Of a DNA stretch of 64,000 nt, positions 33,263 to 49,576 are shown piece after piece. Numbering within the stretch: position 1 is the first letter of the stretch; each line of letters starts with the position of its first letter. This DNA comes from Cladorhizidae sp. MBARI D1340-BT2 (taxonomy: Eukaryota; Porifera; Demospongiae; Poecilosclerida; Cladorhizidae): NCBI GenBank assembly GCA_028752905.1, contig JAQNBH010000216.1, forward strand, positions 124,001 to 188,000. Direction: 5' to 3'. Under the pieces are notes generated by a model. That model had not been told where the DNA came from. It saw only the letters and a program-made list of their open reading frames with translations, and did not search any database. The position numbers and the translations under genes were made by a program.

Positions 33263-35744
33263 AAATAGATTAGTATAAACAAGTAAAGAATGGATAGTTA
33301 GGATGTTATAATGGGGCGTTATATACGAAATCTTTGAGGAAAAAACTCAGGGTCCCCGAAAATAAGGGTTTTAGGGACTGAAGCATCTAAGTACTAAAGG
33401 TAAAAATCAAGCGAAATTCTGTGAGTAGCGGCGAGCGAAAGTAGAAGGGTGTCATTTGAGAGTATCAAAGAGGGTAACAGGCCCGTGAGAATGGCAATGA
33501 TTATATTCAGAGCATATAAATATATATGTTTAAAGAGTAGAATTATTTGAAGATAGGTATTCCATATATCTAAATTTCAAAATTATAACATACCGAGAGT
33601 GCATAAGTACTGTGAGGGAAAACATAAGATCCATCTAACCCCAGTTTAGGATCTTGAAATTAGTTACTTACAAGCAGACAATATTTGTCGTACCTTTTGA
33701 ATAATGGGTTCGTGAGATAAGGATTTGGCAAATTTCAATTAGTAAATATAGATGTAGTGAAAACAAGTTTTAATAATTAAGCATTAGTCAAATAGAGCCC
33801 GAAACCAAGTGATCTAGCCATGGGCAGTTTGAAGCCCTTTAATAGAGGGGAGGGAGGAACGAACCGGTAATTGTGGCAAAAATTTCGGAGGACCTGTGGT
33901 TAGGGGTAAAAAGCCAATCGAACTTGGAAATAGCTGGTTTTCTGCGAAAATTATTTTAGTAGTGCGTCATTAGTTTTAATTTTTACAGGGTAAAGCACTG
34001 AATATAAATATCTATAAGGTATTTTTAATCAAACTATGAAAGTGTCAAAATAAAAATGATAGACAGACAATGGGCGAGAAGGTTCATTGTTTAAAAGGGA
34101 ACCCCCTAGACCAGAAGTTAAGGTTATTAAAACATAATTAAGTGTGAAAGGAGGTTATTAAGTGTGATAATAAGTAAGTAGGCCTAGAGTCAGCCATCTT
34201 TGGGAGAGGGCGTAGCAGCTCACTTAACGAATTAATAGGTTCTAAAAATCTGGGTGGTTTAAGTTAATAAAGGGACCAAAACTCTGGATACTGTATTATG
34301 GTAGTAGAACGTTCTGTAAGTGATTATTACGAAAGTATGTCTGAAGTGATAATGCGAACATGAGTAAAAAATAATGTGAGAATCATTATTCATGGCCCAA
34401 GGTTACCAATTAATGATTTTTGATATTGGGTTATGCAGTCCTTAAGAAATGAAATGTTATAGGATAATGGGTAAAAATAATAAATGAAAAAATTATTTTA
34501 ATGGAGGCTGTACTAAAACTAACACAAGTGGGCATTAAGTGATGGTAGAATTTATCTCAAGGAACTTGGCAAAATGACCCTGTAAGTTCGCGAGAAGGGG
34601 TGCTAATTATTGGGTTTAAAGGACGATAGGCTTATAATTAGTCTCAGAAAAGAGGGGGTGTCGACTGTTTACCAAAAACATAGCTTTCAGGTAAGTTTGG
34701 GGCTTGTAGTATTGGAGGTGAGGCCTGCCCAATGGTTGTATCTAAATTTAAATGGTAAGATAAGTTATTTAATTAAGGGCAATTGAATGGCCGCGGTAAC
34801 TCTGACCGTGATAATGTAGCGCAGTCAATAGTCAATTAATTGTTGACATGTATGAATGGCGTAACGAATGCCCCACTGTCTCAAGATAAAAACCAGTGAA
34901 ATTGAAATGGTAGTGAAGATGCTACAAACAAATTGTAAGACGAGAAGACCCCGTTGAGCTTTACTGGAGGCTTAAATTGTTTTTTTAAACATTAATGTTC
35001 AGATTATGTGGGAGCATATGAAAGTTCCACTCTTTAAGTTTAATAAGACTAAGTAAGAGTTTATTATGGAAGTTTAAGTTGGACAGTTTGGTTGGGGCGA
35101 TAGCCTTCTAAAGAGTAACGAAGGTGAACAAAGGTAAAGAAATAATATAAAGAAAAAGCCTGACAGTAAGGAGGACTTACAAGCTGACACAGTGAAATTA
35201 GATAATATTAGTTCTATTCATGCTGTGGGTTATAATGACCCGTTAGTTAAGAGTGGATTTGCTAGCGAGCAACGAATAAAAGTTACCAAGGGGATAACAG
35301 CGTAATTTCGTTTGAGAGTTCTTATTGATGACGGAGTTTGCGACCTCGATGTTGAATTGCGATGTCCTGGAGGTGCAGCCGCTTCCAAGGGTTGGACTGT
35401 TCGTCTATTAAAATCGTACATGATTTGAGTTCAGATCGGCGTGAGCTAGGTCGGTTTTTATCTACAATTTTGATTTGAAACATAAGATATAACTACACTT
35501 TAGTACGAAAGGATTGGGTGATAGATATCCGCTGGTGAACCAATTATTTAGGCTCAAATTTATTGTTGGTTAGCTACGATAGTATAAATCAGAGGGTGGA
35601 AGCTCTAATTTTAATCCCTGAAGGCATCTAAAGGGAGAAGGAAAATATCATTAGATGTTTCTGAAGATCGTCTGAGAATAAGACGTTGTCATAGGGTTTA
35701 TGTGAAAATTTATTTTATTGCAGAAGATTACTAAAATCTAAATA
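33263..35744 (+). rRNA. rnl: large subunit ribosomal RNA, second copy
   Basis: Matches 12887-15368; the ends are uncertain by about 20 bases. Confidence 0.92.
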
Positions 35745-35768
35745 CTAATTTATTGATCAATTCTGTGT

Positions 35769-35840
35769 AGACTGGTAGCTTAAAGGTAAAGCATATTGCT
35801 CATAACAATATAGAAGTTGGTTCGATTCCATCTCGGTCTA
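35769..35840 (+). tRNA. trnM: tRNA-Met(CAU)
   Basis: Same as 15393-15464. Confidence 0.88.
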
Positions 35841-35904
35841 ATATATTTAAATTATTAACGGGGGTCTCTTATATATTAATCTTGCCGGGGGATTATTATA
35901 CCTT

Positions 35905-35976
35905 TAGTATTTAACTTATGCCTTTATTATAAAATTAGTATTTTACTTATGTCTTTATTATAAAATTAGTATTTAA
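35905..35976 (+). repeat. 31-bp tandem repeat, second copy
   Basis: Same 2.3 units as 15529-15600, with the same two differences between units, inside the 242-base spacer 35841-36082. Confidence 0.92.
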
Positions 35977-36082
35977 GCAGCCTGCGTTAGTTTAAGAGAG
36001 AGAAGCACCCTGGGAGGGGAGAAAGTAGAGACATGGTATATGATGTATAAACGACTCAGGTTGTAGTGACCGGGGGGTTATG

Positions 36083-36155
36083 GGTACGGGGGCAATGAGG
36101 TCGTTGATGCGGTTTGCAGGGCTGTTAGGTGCAGGTTCGATTCCTGCCCGTACTT
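36083..36155 (+). tRNA. trnC: tRNA-Cys(GCA)
   Basis: Same as 15707-15779. Confidence 0.8.
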
Positions 36156-36161
36156 AGGAAC

Positions 36162-37133
36162 ATGATTGTAGTTTTAATTAAAGTGGCATGTATTTTGGTG
36201 CCTTTATTGGTTTCAATCGCTTATTTGACATTAGGCGAGAGAAAGGTTTTGGGTTATATTCAAGGGAGAAAGGGGCCAAATGTAGTGGGGGTGTACGGGG
36301 TATTACAGCCTTTAGTTGATGGGGTCAAGTTGTTTACTAAAGAAATGATTTTTCCAAATCAGGCCAACCTATATATATACATATTCTCCCCTATTATTTC
36401 TTTAACTTTGGGTTTTATCGCTTGAGGGGCAATCCCGTATGGGGAGGGTGTGGTGTTGAGCGATATAGGGGTCGGGATTTTATATTTATTTGCGGTTTCT
36501 TCTATTAGTGTTTATGCGGTATTAATGTCGGGTTGGTCGAGTAATTCAAAATATGCTTTTTTAGGGGCGATCCGGGGGGGCGCCCAAATGATAAGTTATG
36601 AGGTGTCAATTGGGGTAATTATAATTTCTGTTGTTTTATTTGCGGGATCTTTAAATTTAATGGAGATGACAGTATCTCAGAATAAAATGTGATATATAAT
36701 ACCATTATTTCCAGCTACAATAATGTTTTTTGTGTCTGCTTTAGCCGAAACTAATAGAGTACCATTTGATTTAACAGAAGGGGAGTCTGAATTAGTCTCA
36801 GGGTTTAATGTGGAATACTCGAGCATGTCATTTGCCTTATTTTTTTTAGCAGAGTATTGTCATATAATTTTAATGTCTGCTTTAGGGGTGGTTCTTTTTT
36901 TGGGGGGTGGCGCTCAAGTTCCCTGAAATGTGCTGGCCTGTAGTGGGGTATTTGGAATAAAAATTACTTTTTTACTTTTTCTATTTATTTGGATAAGGGG
37001 GAGTTATCCTAGAATTAGATATGATCAGTTAATGTCATTATTATGAAAATCTTATTTACCTTTGAGTTTTGGGTTATTGGGGTTTGTTTCTGGGGGCTTA
37101 GTAGGGTTGAAGGGCCTCCCCGGGCTATATTAA
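36162..37133 (+). CDS. nad1: NADH dehydrogenase subunit 1, second copy
   Basis: The same 323-codon gene as 15786-16757, including the nad5-derived last codons and stop. Confidence 0.92.
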
Positions 37134-37173
37134 TAAAGAAGGTCTTACTATAATTAGTGTTTTCTGCCTATGG

Positions 37174-37247
37174 GGGGGTATAGTGAAAAAGGTAAACACG
37201 CTTGACTTAGGCTCAAGGTTTTGTAGGTTCGAGCCCTACTATCCCTA
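37174..37247 (+). tRNA. trnL(uag): tRNA-Leu(UAG)
   Basis: Same as 16798-16871. Confidence 0.9.
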
Positions 37248-37249
37248 GG

Positions 37250-37322
37250 GGGCAGGATGACAGATTGGGATGTAATTGGCTGTAAACTGATAGTAGAAGA
37301 GTTCGAGTCTCTTTCCTGTCCT
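37250..37322 (+). tRNA. trnY: tRNA-Tyr(GUA)
   Basis: Same as 16874-16946. Confidence 0.87.
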
Positions 37323-37380
37323 TGCTGTAATATATATATTTTCGGACCATATCGTTATTATTTAAATTATTTCTGGAATT

Positions 37381-37724
<344 letters not shown>

Positions 37725-37749
37725 TTTTTAAATTTTTAATTTTAATTTA

Positions 37750-37821
37750 GACATAGTAGCTTAAGGGATAAAGCGTAAGACTGTTAATCTTAGTATATTA
37801 GTTCAATTCTAATTTATGTCG
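37750..37821 (+). tRNA. trnN: tRNA-Asn(GUU)
   Basis: Same as 124-195. Confidence 0.93.
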
Positions 37822-37852
37822 GATGCAATAAGTCTATATATCTAGGAGATCG

Positions 37853-37879
37853 ATGTATATATTAGTATTATTTCTGCCT
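37853..37879 (+). pseudogene. nad5: nad5 5' remnant (27 bases)
   Basis: Same as 227-253: the nad5 start codon and eight codons, then the G tract before trnE. Confidence 0.85.
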
Positions 37880-37891
37880 ATGGGGGGGGGC

Positions 37892-37962
37892 GCTTCTATA
37901 GTCTAGGGGTAAGACATTAGGTTTTCAATTTAAGTAGAAGGGTTCGATTCCCTTTAGGAGTA
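37892..37962 (+). tRNA. trnE: tRNA-Glu(UUC)
   Basis: Same as 266-336. Confidence 0.9.
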
Positions 37963-37968
37963 TTTTAT

Positions 37969-38511
37969 ATGGTGAGCGTGTTTTCAGTGGTTTTGATTTT
38001 TTGTGGGGTTCTGGTCATTTCGGCATTAAACTCAGTACATTCAGTGCTTTGGTTAATAGGGGGCTTTACAAGTGCTATTGTACTTTTTATTTTTTTGGAA
38101 GTGGATTTTATTGCCTTGATTTTTTTAATAGTCTATGTAGGGGCGATAGCTATTTTATTTTTATTTGTAATAATGATGTTAAATTTAGCGGATTTCAGGG
38201 ACTTATTTGATATGTCAAATTATATGTTAGCCGGGTTTATAATAGGAATGGGCATATTTTTAGAGGTCTTAATTTATTTTAGCTGGGGGCTTAAGGGCTT
38301 ATCGGGGGGAGTGGGGTATTTTAGGTGAGACTTTATTGAAAGATTTTCGAATATTGACGGGTTGGGGGGTGTTATATATACAAATTATGCTTATTTCTTT
38401 ATTTTGGCTAGTTTTATTTTATTGGTGGCTATGGTGGGGGCTATTATACTCACTTTTTCAGTGAGGAATGAAATTAAAAGACAAGAGATTTTTATTCAAA
38501 TCAGTCGTTAA
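37969..38511 (+). CDS. nad6: NADH dehydrogenase subunit 6, second copy
   Basis: The same 180-codon gene as 343-885; the downstream path leads to cox3. Confidence 0.95.
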
Positions 38512-38535
38512 GGCAATAACTTTTTTATATGACCG

Positions 38536-38754
38536 ATCCAATATTATTTCTCCAATAATACCTAGTTATGTTAAAATGGCGCCTTTATTATTAAGTTTGT
38601 TAGGGGCATTATTGGCTCTTGTGGTATATGATCGCGGCTTAGTTGAGAAGGGAGGGTTGTATTTAAATTATGTCTTTTATACTTTTTTTAATTCGGGTTG
38701 ACAGTTTAATTATGTTATAAATCATTTTTTGACTTTTAATTTGTTAAATTTGGG
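38536..38754 (+). pseudogene. nad5: nad5 internal fragment, nad6 to cox3
   Basis: Equals nad5 5621-5839, then leaves nad5 at ATTTGGG exactly as the truncated copy at 24287 does. The 19-base nad4-like piece precedes it. Confidence 0.88.
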
Positions 38755-38797
38755 TATAAGATGTAAGAAAGTTAAATAGATTAGTATAATTTTGTAG

Positions 38798-39586
38798 ATG
38801 GCTGAGCAAGTATACCATCCTTATCACTTAGTAGATCCTAGTCCATGGCCTTTAATAGGGGCATGTGGGTCATTTTTTACTACGGTGGGCGGGGTAACGT
38901 ATTTTCATTATAGTCAAACTGGATTATTAGTAATGGGTTTAGTTATAATAATGGGGACAATGGTAGCGTGATGGCGGGATGTGATTAGAGAGGGAACTTA
39001 CCAAGGATGTCACACATATATTGTGAGGCAAGGTTTAAAATATGGTATGCTTTTATTTATACTATCAGAGGTTTGTTTATTTTTCTCTTTTTTTTGAGGG
39101 TTTTTTCACAGTAGTTTGTCACCCACTATTCAAATAGGGGGGGTTTGACCGCCCGTGGGGGTCAACCCATTAGACCCTTTTTCTATTCCTTTATTAAATA
39201 CGGCTATTTTACTAAGTTCTGGTGCAACGGTGACCTGGGCCCACCATGGGCTAATTAGTGGCAAAAGAAAAGAAGCCCGAAAAAGTTTGGCTTTAACAGT
39301 TATATTGGGGTTAATATTTACTAGTTTACAGGGAATGGAGTATTATTACGCCCCTTTTACAATATCTGATTCAGTGTATGGTTCTACTTTTTTTATCACA
39401 ACAGGGGCGCACGGCGGGCACGTTTTAATTGGGAGTACGTTTTTACTAATTTGCTTATATAGATTAATAAATTTTCAATTTACCAAACATCATTATTTGG
39501 GGTTTGAGGCAGCGGCTTGATATTGGCATTTTGTTGATGTGGTGTGATTATTTTTGTTTATTTTTATGTATTGATGAGGTGCCTAA
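38798..39586 (+). CDS. cox3: cytochrome c oxidase subunit III, second copy
   Basis: The same 262-codon gene as 24331-25119. Confidence 0.95.
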
Positions 39587-39600
39587 AGCAAGACCATGAT

Positions 39601-40686
<1,086 letters not shown>

Positions 40687-40719
40687 TAACATAGAAACCC
40701 CACCACTTTATAGCGGGGC

Positions 40720-40790
40720 GGGGGTTGGCCAAATGGCAAAGGCATTAAGTTTTGATCTTAATTATTATGGGTTCGAGTCCCTTGCCCCCG
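40720..40790 (+). tRNA. trnQ: tRNA-Gln(UUG)
   Basis: Same as 7735-7805. Confidence 0.88.
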
Positions 40791-40792
40791 AT

Positions 40793-41512
40793 ATGTTAAA
40801 TACTTATTTTGATCAATTCTGTGTAGTAGAGTTAATAACCCAGAATCGAGTCGGGGTTTTTACTAATTCTTCAATGATGGTAATATACGGAGTTAGCGTG
40901 ATTTGGTTGTTATTTAAAGGGGGGGAGTTAATCCCCCATCGTTGGCAGTTAATAATGGAATTAATTCACAGTAATGTGCGCTCCGTTGTTTCTGAGGGTT
41001 TAAGAAAAGCAGGTGAAAAGTATTTTCCTTTTGTTTTATGCCTTTTTTTATTTATAGTTATATTAAATATTTTGGGGCTTTTGCCTTACGTATTTACTCC
41101 AACTGCACATTTAGTAGTGACCTTCGGTTTATCATTATCAATAATGATGGGAGTAACTTTATTAGGGGTTCTAACTTTTAAAATTGAGTTTGTAAGTATA
41201 TTAGTGCCTCGGGGGGTGCCCCTAATATTAGCCCCTATATTGGGAGTAATAGAGACACTAAGTTATATGATAAGGGCGCTATCTTTAGGTCTTCGGTTAG
41301 GGGCGAATATATCTGCAGGGCATTTATTATTTGCGATTTTATCCGGGTTTTCCTTAAATTTGTTTTTTAATGGGTATTTGTTTTTAGGGTGTTTTTTGAT
41401 ATTTCTAATGGCGTCTATTGCGCTATTGGAGATGATGGTGGCAGTAATTCAGGCGTATGTGTTTAGTTTATTAACCACCATTTATTTAGGGGACACAATT
41501 GCCCTACATTAA
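40793..41512 (+). CDS. atp6: ATP synthase subunit a, third copy
   Basis: The same 239-codon gene as 7808-8527, followed by the 118-base mosaic spacer (41513-41630). Confidence 0.95.
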   Translation: MLNTYFDQFCVVELITQNRVGVFTNSSMMVIYGVSVIWLLFKGGELIPHRWQLIMELIHSNVRSVVSEGLRKAGEKYFPFVLCLFLFIVILNILGLLPYVFTPTAHLVVTFGLSLSIMMGVTLLGVLTFKIEFVSILVPRGVPLILAPILGVIETLSYMIRALSLGLRLGANISAGHLLFAILSGFSLNLFFNGYLFLGCFLIFLMASIALLEMMVAVIQAYVFSLLTTIYLGDTIALH

Positions 41513-41582
41513 AAAAGGGGGTTTATTTCTTTCTGGGGTGGAACATGTGGGAGGCGTCAAGAGGCCCTTAATTATGTTATAA

Positions 41583-41867
<285 letters not shown>

Positions 41868-41892
41868 TTTTTAAATTTTTAATTTTAATTTA

Positions 41893-41964
41893 GACATAGT
41901 AGCTTAAGGGATAAAGCGTAAGACTGTTAATCTTAGTATATTAGTTCAATTCTAATTTATGTCG
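41893..41964 (+). tRNA. trnN: tRNA-Asn(GUU)
   Basis: Same as 124-195. Confidence 0.93.
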
Positions 41965-41995
41965 GATGCAATAAGTCTATATATCTAGGAGATCG

Positions 41996-42022
41996 ATGTA
42001 TATATTAGTATTATTTCTGCCT
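41996..42022 (+). pseudogene. nad5: nad5 5' remnant (27 bases)
   Basis: Same as 227-253. Confidence 0.85.
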
Positions 42023-42034
42023 ATGGGGGGGGGC

Positions 42035-42105
42035 GCTTCTATAGTCTAGGGGTAAGACATTAGGTTTTCAATTTAAGTAGAAGGGTTCGATTCCCTTTAG
42101 GAGTA
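42035..42105 (+). tRNA. trnE: tRNA-Glu(UUC)
   Basis: Same as 266-336. Confidence 0.9.
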
Positions 42106-42111
42106 TTTTAT

Positions 42112-42654
42112 ATGGTGAGCGTGTTTTCAGTGGTTTTGATTTTTTGTGGGGTTCTGGTCATTTCGGCATTAAACTCAGTACATTCAGTGCTTTGGTTAAT
42201 AGGGGGCTTTACAAGTGCTATTGTACTTTTTATTTTTTTGGAAGTGGATTTTATTGCCTTGATTTTTTTAATAGTCTATGTAGGGGCGATAGCTATTTTA
42301 TTTTTATTTGTAATAATGATGTTAAATTTAGCGGATTTCAGGGACTTATTTGATATGTCAAATTATATGTTAGCCGGGTTTATAATAGGAATGGGCATAT
42401 TTTTAGAGGTCTTAATTTATTTTAGCTGGGGGCTTAAGGGCTTATCGGGGGGAGTGGGGTATTTTAGGTGAGACTTTATTGAAAGATTTTCGAATATTGA
42501 CGGGTTGGGGGGTGTTATATATACAAATTATGCTTATTTCTTTATTTTGGCTAGTTTTATTTTATTGGTGGCTATGGTGGGGGCTATTATACTCACTTTT
42601 TCAGTGAGGAATGAAATTAAAAGACAAGAGATTTTTATTCAAATCAGTCGTTAA
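42112..42654 (+). CDS. nad6: NADH dehydrogenase subunit 6, third copy
   Basis: The same 180-codon gene as 343-885; downstream path to trnS and nad4. Confidence 0.95.
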
Positions 42655-42678
42655 GGCAATAACTTTTTTATATGACCG

Positions 42679-43014
42679 ATCCAATATTATTTCTCCAATA
42701 ATACCTAGTTATGTTAAAATGGCGCCTTTATTATTAAGTTTGTTAGGGGCATTATTGGCTCTTGTGGTATATGATCGCGGCTTAGTTGAGAAGGGAGGGT
42801 TGTATTTAAATTATGTCTTTTATACTTTTTTTAATTCGGGTTGACAGTTTAATTATGTTATAAATCATTTTTTGACTTTTAATTTGTTAAATTTGGGGCA
42901 TTTGGTTACTTATCGGGTGATTGATAGAGGATTATTAGAAATAATGGGGCCTAAGGGGATATCTCGGATATTGATAAGATTAACTCAAAACATCAGTAAT
43001 TTACAATCTGGGAT
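42679..43014 (+). pseudogene. nad5: nad5 3' fragment, nad6 to trnS
   Basis: Equals nad5 5621-5956 without interruption, ending at CTGGGAT just before trnS. It is the counterpart of the mosaic at 886-1253, which has the same length but an orf213 block in the middle. Confidence 0.9.
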
Positions 43015-43022
43015 TATTATAG

Positions 43023-43095
43023 GGAAGAGGTGGCACAAGGGTAATGCACCTGTCTTGAAAATAGAAAATGTCGGTTCGATTCCGGCCCTCTTCTG
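43023..43095 (+). tRNA. trnS(uga): probable tRNA-Ser(UGA)
   Basis: Same as 1254-1326, with the same doubt about the missing long variable arm. Confidence 0.6.
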
Positions 43096-43128
43096 GGTAT
43101 ACTATAGAGTTTGATTCTTATATGATCA

Positions 43129-44589
43129 ATGTTAAAATCAGTACTAATATTGCCTCTAATGGGGATGGTGGCTCTATTAATAACCCCTAGAAATGAGATA
43201 ATGCGTTTATGGAAAGTAGGCTTAGAATGGTCTGTATTGACATTAACCGGGACTATTCTTTTATGGTCCTCTTTTGATGGGGCGGGGCAATTTCAAGTGG
43301 TTCACCGGTTAGAGTGGATGCCTAGTGTAGAGCCGGAATTCGGGGTTATTGTTTTAGGGGTTGATGGGATATCTATTTTTTTTATAATATTGACGGCTTT
43401 ATTAATACCTATTAGTGTTTTAATAAGTTTAAAGTCGATCAAGTTTTTGATAAAGGAGTTTCTATTATGTTTGTTGTTTATAGAAGAATTACTAATAGGG
43501 GTTTTTACAGTATTAGATTTAGTTGGGTTTTATATCTTATTTGAGGGGATTTTAATTCCTATGTTTTTAATAATTGGTATTTGGGGTTCGAGGGAGGAGA
43601 AAATCAAGGCTTCTTATTATTTTTTTTTTTATACTTTTCTGGGTTCAGTTTTTATGCTATTAGGGATATTTACGCTTTATGGTAATGCGGGGAGTACTGA
43701 TTATCAAATTTTATGTTGTTTAAAAATAGAAAAAGGCTTACAATATTTAGTTTTTTGAGGTTTTTTTTTTAGTTTAGCTATTAAAATCCCCAAAATACCT
43801 TTTCATATTTGATTACCCCAGGCGCATGTGGAGGCCCCTGTGGCGGGTTCTGTGATTTTAGCGGGGGTTTTATTAAAATTAGGGGGCTATGGCTTTATTA
43901 GGTTTTTGTGGGCTTTATTTCCCGACGCCTCCGAATATTTTTCCCCTTTAATTATGAGTTTGAGTTTATTTGCGATTATTTATGGAGGTTTAACTACTTG
44001 TCGGCAGGTAGATTTAAAGCGTATAATTGCTTATTCTTCAGTGGCTCATATGGGATTGGTAACGGCTGGGGTTTTTAGCCATACAATTCAGGGTTTAGTA
44101 GCTGCTATTTTTTTAATGTTAGCTCATGGTTTAGTGAGTTCAGCTTTATTTATGGCAATTACTTTTTTATATGACCGATATCGAACTCGTTTAATAAAAT
44201 ATTATCGTGGGATGGTTATAACTATGCCGTTGTTTGGTATGTTATTGTTGATTTTAGTTTTGGCGAACGCTTCTATCCCTTTAAGTTGTAGCTTTATCGG
44301 TGAGTTTTTGTCTTTATTGGCGGCTTTTGAGTATAGTATTTTAGCGGGTTTATTGGCTTCGACGGGGATAGTGATATCTGCGGGGTACTCGATTTATGTG
44401 TATAATAGAGTGTGTTTTGGGTTGTTTTCGAAATATATTTATTTTTCAAGGGACTTAAATCGTCGGGAGTTTTATAGTTTATTGCCCTTGATAATCTTAA
44501 TAGTTTTAATGGGGGTATTTCCTTTTTTGGGGATAGATGTGGTAAAGGGGGCTATTATATTTCAAGAATGACCATGGATTTGGGTATAA
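43129..44589 (+). CDS. nad4: NADH dehydrogenase subunit 4, third copy
   Basis: The same 486-codon gene as 1360-2820. Confidence 0.95.
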
Positions 44590-44596
44590 GATTGAA

Positions 44597-45949
44597 ATGG
44601 CAGGAACATTATTATTAAGTTTGTCAGTGTTAATATTAGTAGTTTATGGTTTAAGAAGATGGGTGCTAAGGGTTACTATTATGGTGATGGCATTAGTGGG
44701 CTTTACTAGTATTTGGTTTGAGGGGTGTTTTCTGCCTATGGGGGGGTATGGGTTATTAACCAGTAGTTGAGTGGACGTATCTAGGGGGATGCTTGTAATT
44801 GCTTGCTTATCATTATTATTAGTATATAGTTCGAAAAATACAGATCCGGAGGAGGGGGATTCTTGGATTTTGTTGGTGTTAATGGTATTATTGGGGTCTT
44901 TACTATTAGTTTCTTCGGTAAATTGGGTTTGCATATATTTAGCTTTAGAGTTACAAACTTTAATACTTTTTATTTTAGTGGCAAAAACAAATAGTGCCTA
45001 TGGTACAGAAGCAGGATTAAAGTATTTGGTTTTAGGGGCGATTTCTTCTGGGTTATTTTTATTTGGGTGTGCTTTATTATACGGGGCCTCTGGGGAGACG
45101 AGCGCTCAAGGGATTAATTCAGTATTAATGGGGCAGGGGGGGAAAATATTTCTGACCATATCGTTATTATTTAAATTATCGGCGGCCCCCTTTCATATGT
45201 GGGCTCCCGATGTGTATGAGGGCGCGCCTACCATAAGTACCGCTCTATTGGTTATAATACCCAAAATAGGGGTTTTTACAGTATTAGTACAAGTGGGTTT
45301 AGTAAGTAATGTGATTCTTTTTTGTGGGGTTATGTCTATTATTTATGGAGCAGCGGGGGCTTTAAATCAAACTAAAATGAAGCGTTTATTGGCCTATAGT
45401 GGGGTCGGGCATATGGGGTTTATTCTTTTAGGGGTTGGAATCGGGTCTTTTGAAAGTATTCAGGCCAGTTTAATATACATGATAATATATACTGTAATGT
45501 CAGTGTGTGTGTTTTCAGTGCTTTTATCTTTAAAATTAACTCGGGTTCTTATAATTGAGGCTAGTAGTTTATCTAGGGATAATTTGGTAATAGCTTTTAC
45601 ATTAGGTTTAACGTTTTTATCTACTGCGGGGATCCCGCCTTTAGCGGGGTTTTTAGGTAAATGGTGAGTATTATTATCGGGGATGTCCAGTGGCTATTTT
45701 TTAATTTGTCTGGCCGTAGTAATGGCCTCCGTAATAGGTGGGGTTTATTATGTGAGGATGGTTCAAATAATATATTTTACAAACTATTTTTTGTTAACTT
45801 GGCAAAAAGTTCTAAATAGATCAGATGTAATAAAATTTAGGAAGTCAATCCCTTTGGGGGGTGCTATTTTTATTATTCTGTTTTTAATGGTGTCACCCAA
45901 TTGAATGTTACAGATGGCCCATGATGCTACAATAAGTCTATATATCTAG
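44597..45949 (+). CDS. nad2: NADH dehydrogenase subunit 2, third copy
   Basis: The same 450-codon gene as 2828-4180. Confidence 0.94.
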
Positions 45950-45956
45950 GAGATCG

Positions 45957-47798
45957 ATGTATATATTAGTATTATTTCTGCCTTTATTAAGTGCAATAGT
46001 ATCTGGATTATTTGGAAGGAAAATAGGGAGAAAGGGGACAGGTACATTAACGTCTGGTTGTATGGGTATTAGTCTGGTTGTCTCTTGTTGGATTTTTTAT
46101 GAGACAATTTTAAACTCTTCAGTTACTTATATAAAGTTATGAAAATGGTTTGATTCAGAGTTGTTAACTACTTATTTTGGGTTACAATTTGATAGTTTAA
46201 CTTCAATTATGTTGGTAGTAATAACTAGTATATCGGTATTAGTTCATATTTATTCAACTGGGTATATGTCGGATGATCCTCATCTGCCCCGATTTATGTC
46301 TTATTTATCACTATTTACTTTTTTAATGATGGTATTAGTCACAAGTGATAATTATGCTCAGTTATTTATAGGTTGAGAAGGAGTGGGGCTATGTTCTTAT
46401 CTTTTAATAAATTTCTGGTTTACAAGGATAAAAGCGAATAAGGGGGCAATGAAGGCTATGTTAATAAATCGAGTGGGGGATATAGGGGTAGTTTTGGCTA
46501 TGATAAAGATTATTGAAGAGTTTGGGGGCTTAGAATATTCAACTGTTGGTAGTGTTTTGAGTGGCCCGGGCTATATTAATAAAGAAGGTCTTACTATAAT
46601 TAGTTTATTATTATTTTTCGGGGGAGTGGGGAAATCGGCTCAATTAGGTTTACATACTTGATTACCAGATGCGATGGAAGGTCCTACCCCGGTATCTGCC
46701 TTAATACATGCGGCGACAATGGTAACGGCTGGGGTTTTTTTAATAATAAGATCCGCCCCTTTTTTTGAGGGTTCTCCTTTAGCTTTAACTATAATAACTA
46801 TAGGGGGGGCTTTAACGGCTCTTTTTGCGGCTAGTGTGGGGATAGTTCAAAATGATTTGAAAAAAGTAATTGCTTATTCTACTTGTAGTCAATTAGGTTA
46901 TATGGTAATGATCTGTGGTTTATCGAGTTATTATGTTAGTTTATTTCATTTGGTGAATCATGCTTTTTTTAAGGCTTTATTGTTTTTAAGTGCTGGCTCT
47001 GTTATACATGCCATTAGTGATGAGCAGGATATGCGAAAAATGGGGGGGGTGATAAAATCTCTTCCCTTTTCTTATGTTATGATTTTAATCGGGTCCTTAT
47101 CATTAATCGGGTTCCCTTATTTAACAGGGTTTTATTCAAAAGATTTGATATTGGAGTTAGTGTATGAGAAGCATTGTATGGTTTTTGCTTATTGATTGGG
47201 TAGTTTTTCTGTTTTATTAACTGCGTTTTATTCCATAAGGTTAATTTATTTAACATTTATAACTAATACCAATTCGAAAAAGGAGGTATTTATAAAAGTG
47301 CATGAGTCAAATTGAAACATAATTTTTCCTTTACTTTTATTGGCCTTTGGAAGTATATTTGTGGGGTATTTGGGAAAAGAGTTAATATTATCCAATATTA
47401 TTTCTCCAATAATACCTAGTTATGTTAAAATGGCGCCTTTATTATTAAGTTTGTTAGGGGCATTATTGGCTCTTGTGGTATATGATCGCGGCTTAGTTGA
47501 GAAGGGAGGGTTGTATTTAAATTATGTCTTTTATACTTTTTTTAATTCGGGTTGACAGTTTAATTATGTTATAAATCATTTTTTGACTTTTAATTTGTTA
47601 AATTTGGGGCATTTGGTTACTTATCGGGTGATTGATAGAGGATTATTAGAAATAATGGGGCCTAAGGGGATATCTCGGATATTGATAAGATTAACTCAAA
47701 ACATCAGTAATTTACAATCTGGGATGGTGTTTAATTATGTTTTAATAACGGTCATATTTACGGGTTTATTTCTTTCTGGGGTGGAACATTATTATTAA
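45957..47798 (+). CDS. nad5: NADH dehydrogenase subunit 5, complete
   Basis: The same 613-codon gene as 4188-6029, after nad2. Confidence 0.95.
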
Positions 47799-47820
47799 GT
47801 TTGTCAGTGTTAATATTCCC

Positions 47821-47891
47821 GCCTCTATAGTTTAATAGAAAAACATTTGTCTTGTAAACAAAAATTATAAGTGCGATTCTTGTTGGAGGCT
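47821..47891 (+). tRNA. trnT: tRNA-Thr(UGU)
   Basis: Same as 6052-6122, leading to cox1. Confidence 0.93.
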
Positions 47892-47901
47892 TTACTAGTA
47901 C

Positions 47902-49470
<1,569 letters not shown>

Positions 49471-49503
49471 TAACATAGAAACCCCACCACTTTATAGCGG
49501 GGC

Positions 49504-49574
49504 GGGGGTTGGCCAAATGGCAAAGGCATTAAGTTTTGATCTTAATTATTATGGGTTCGAGTCCCTTGCCCCCG
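49504..49574 (+). tRNA. trnQ: tRNA-Gln(UUG)
   Basis: Same as 7735-7805. Confidence 0.88.
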
Positions 49575-49576
49575 AT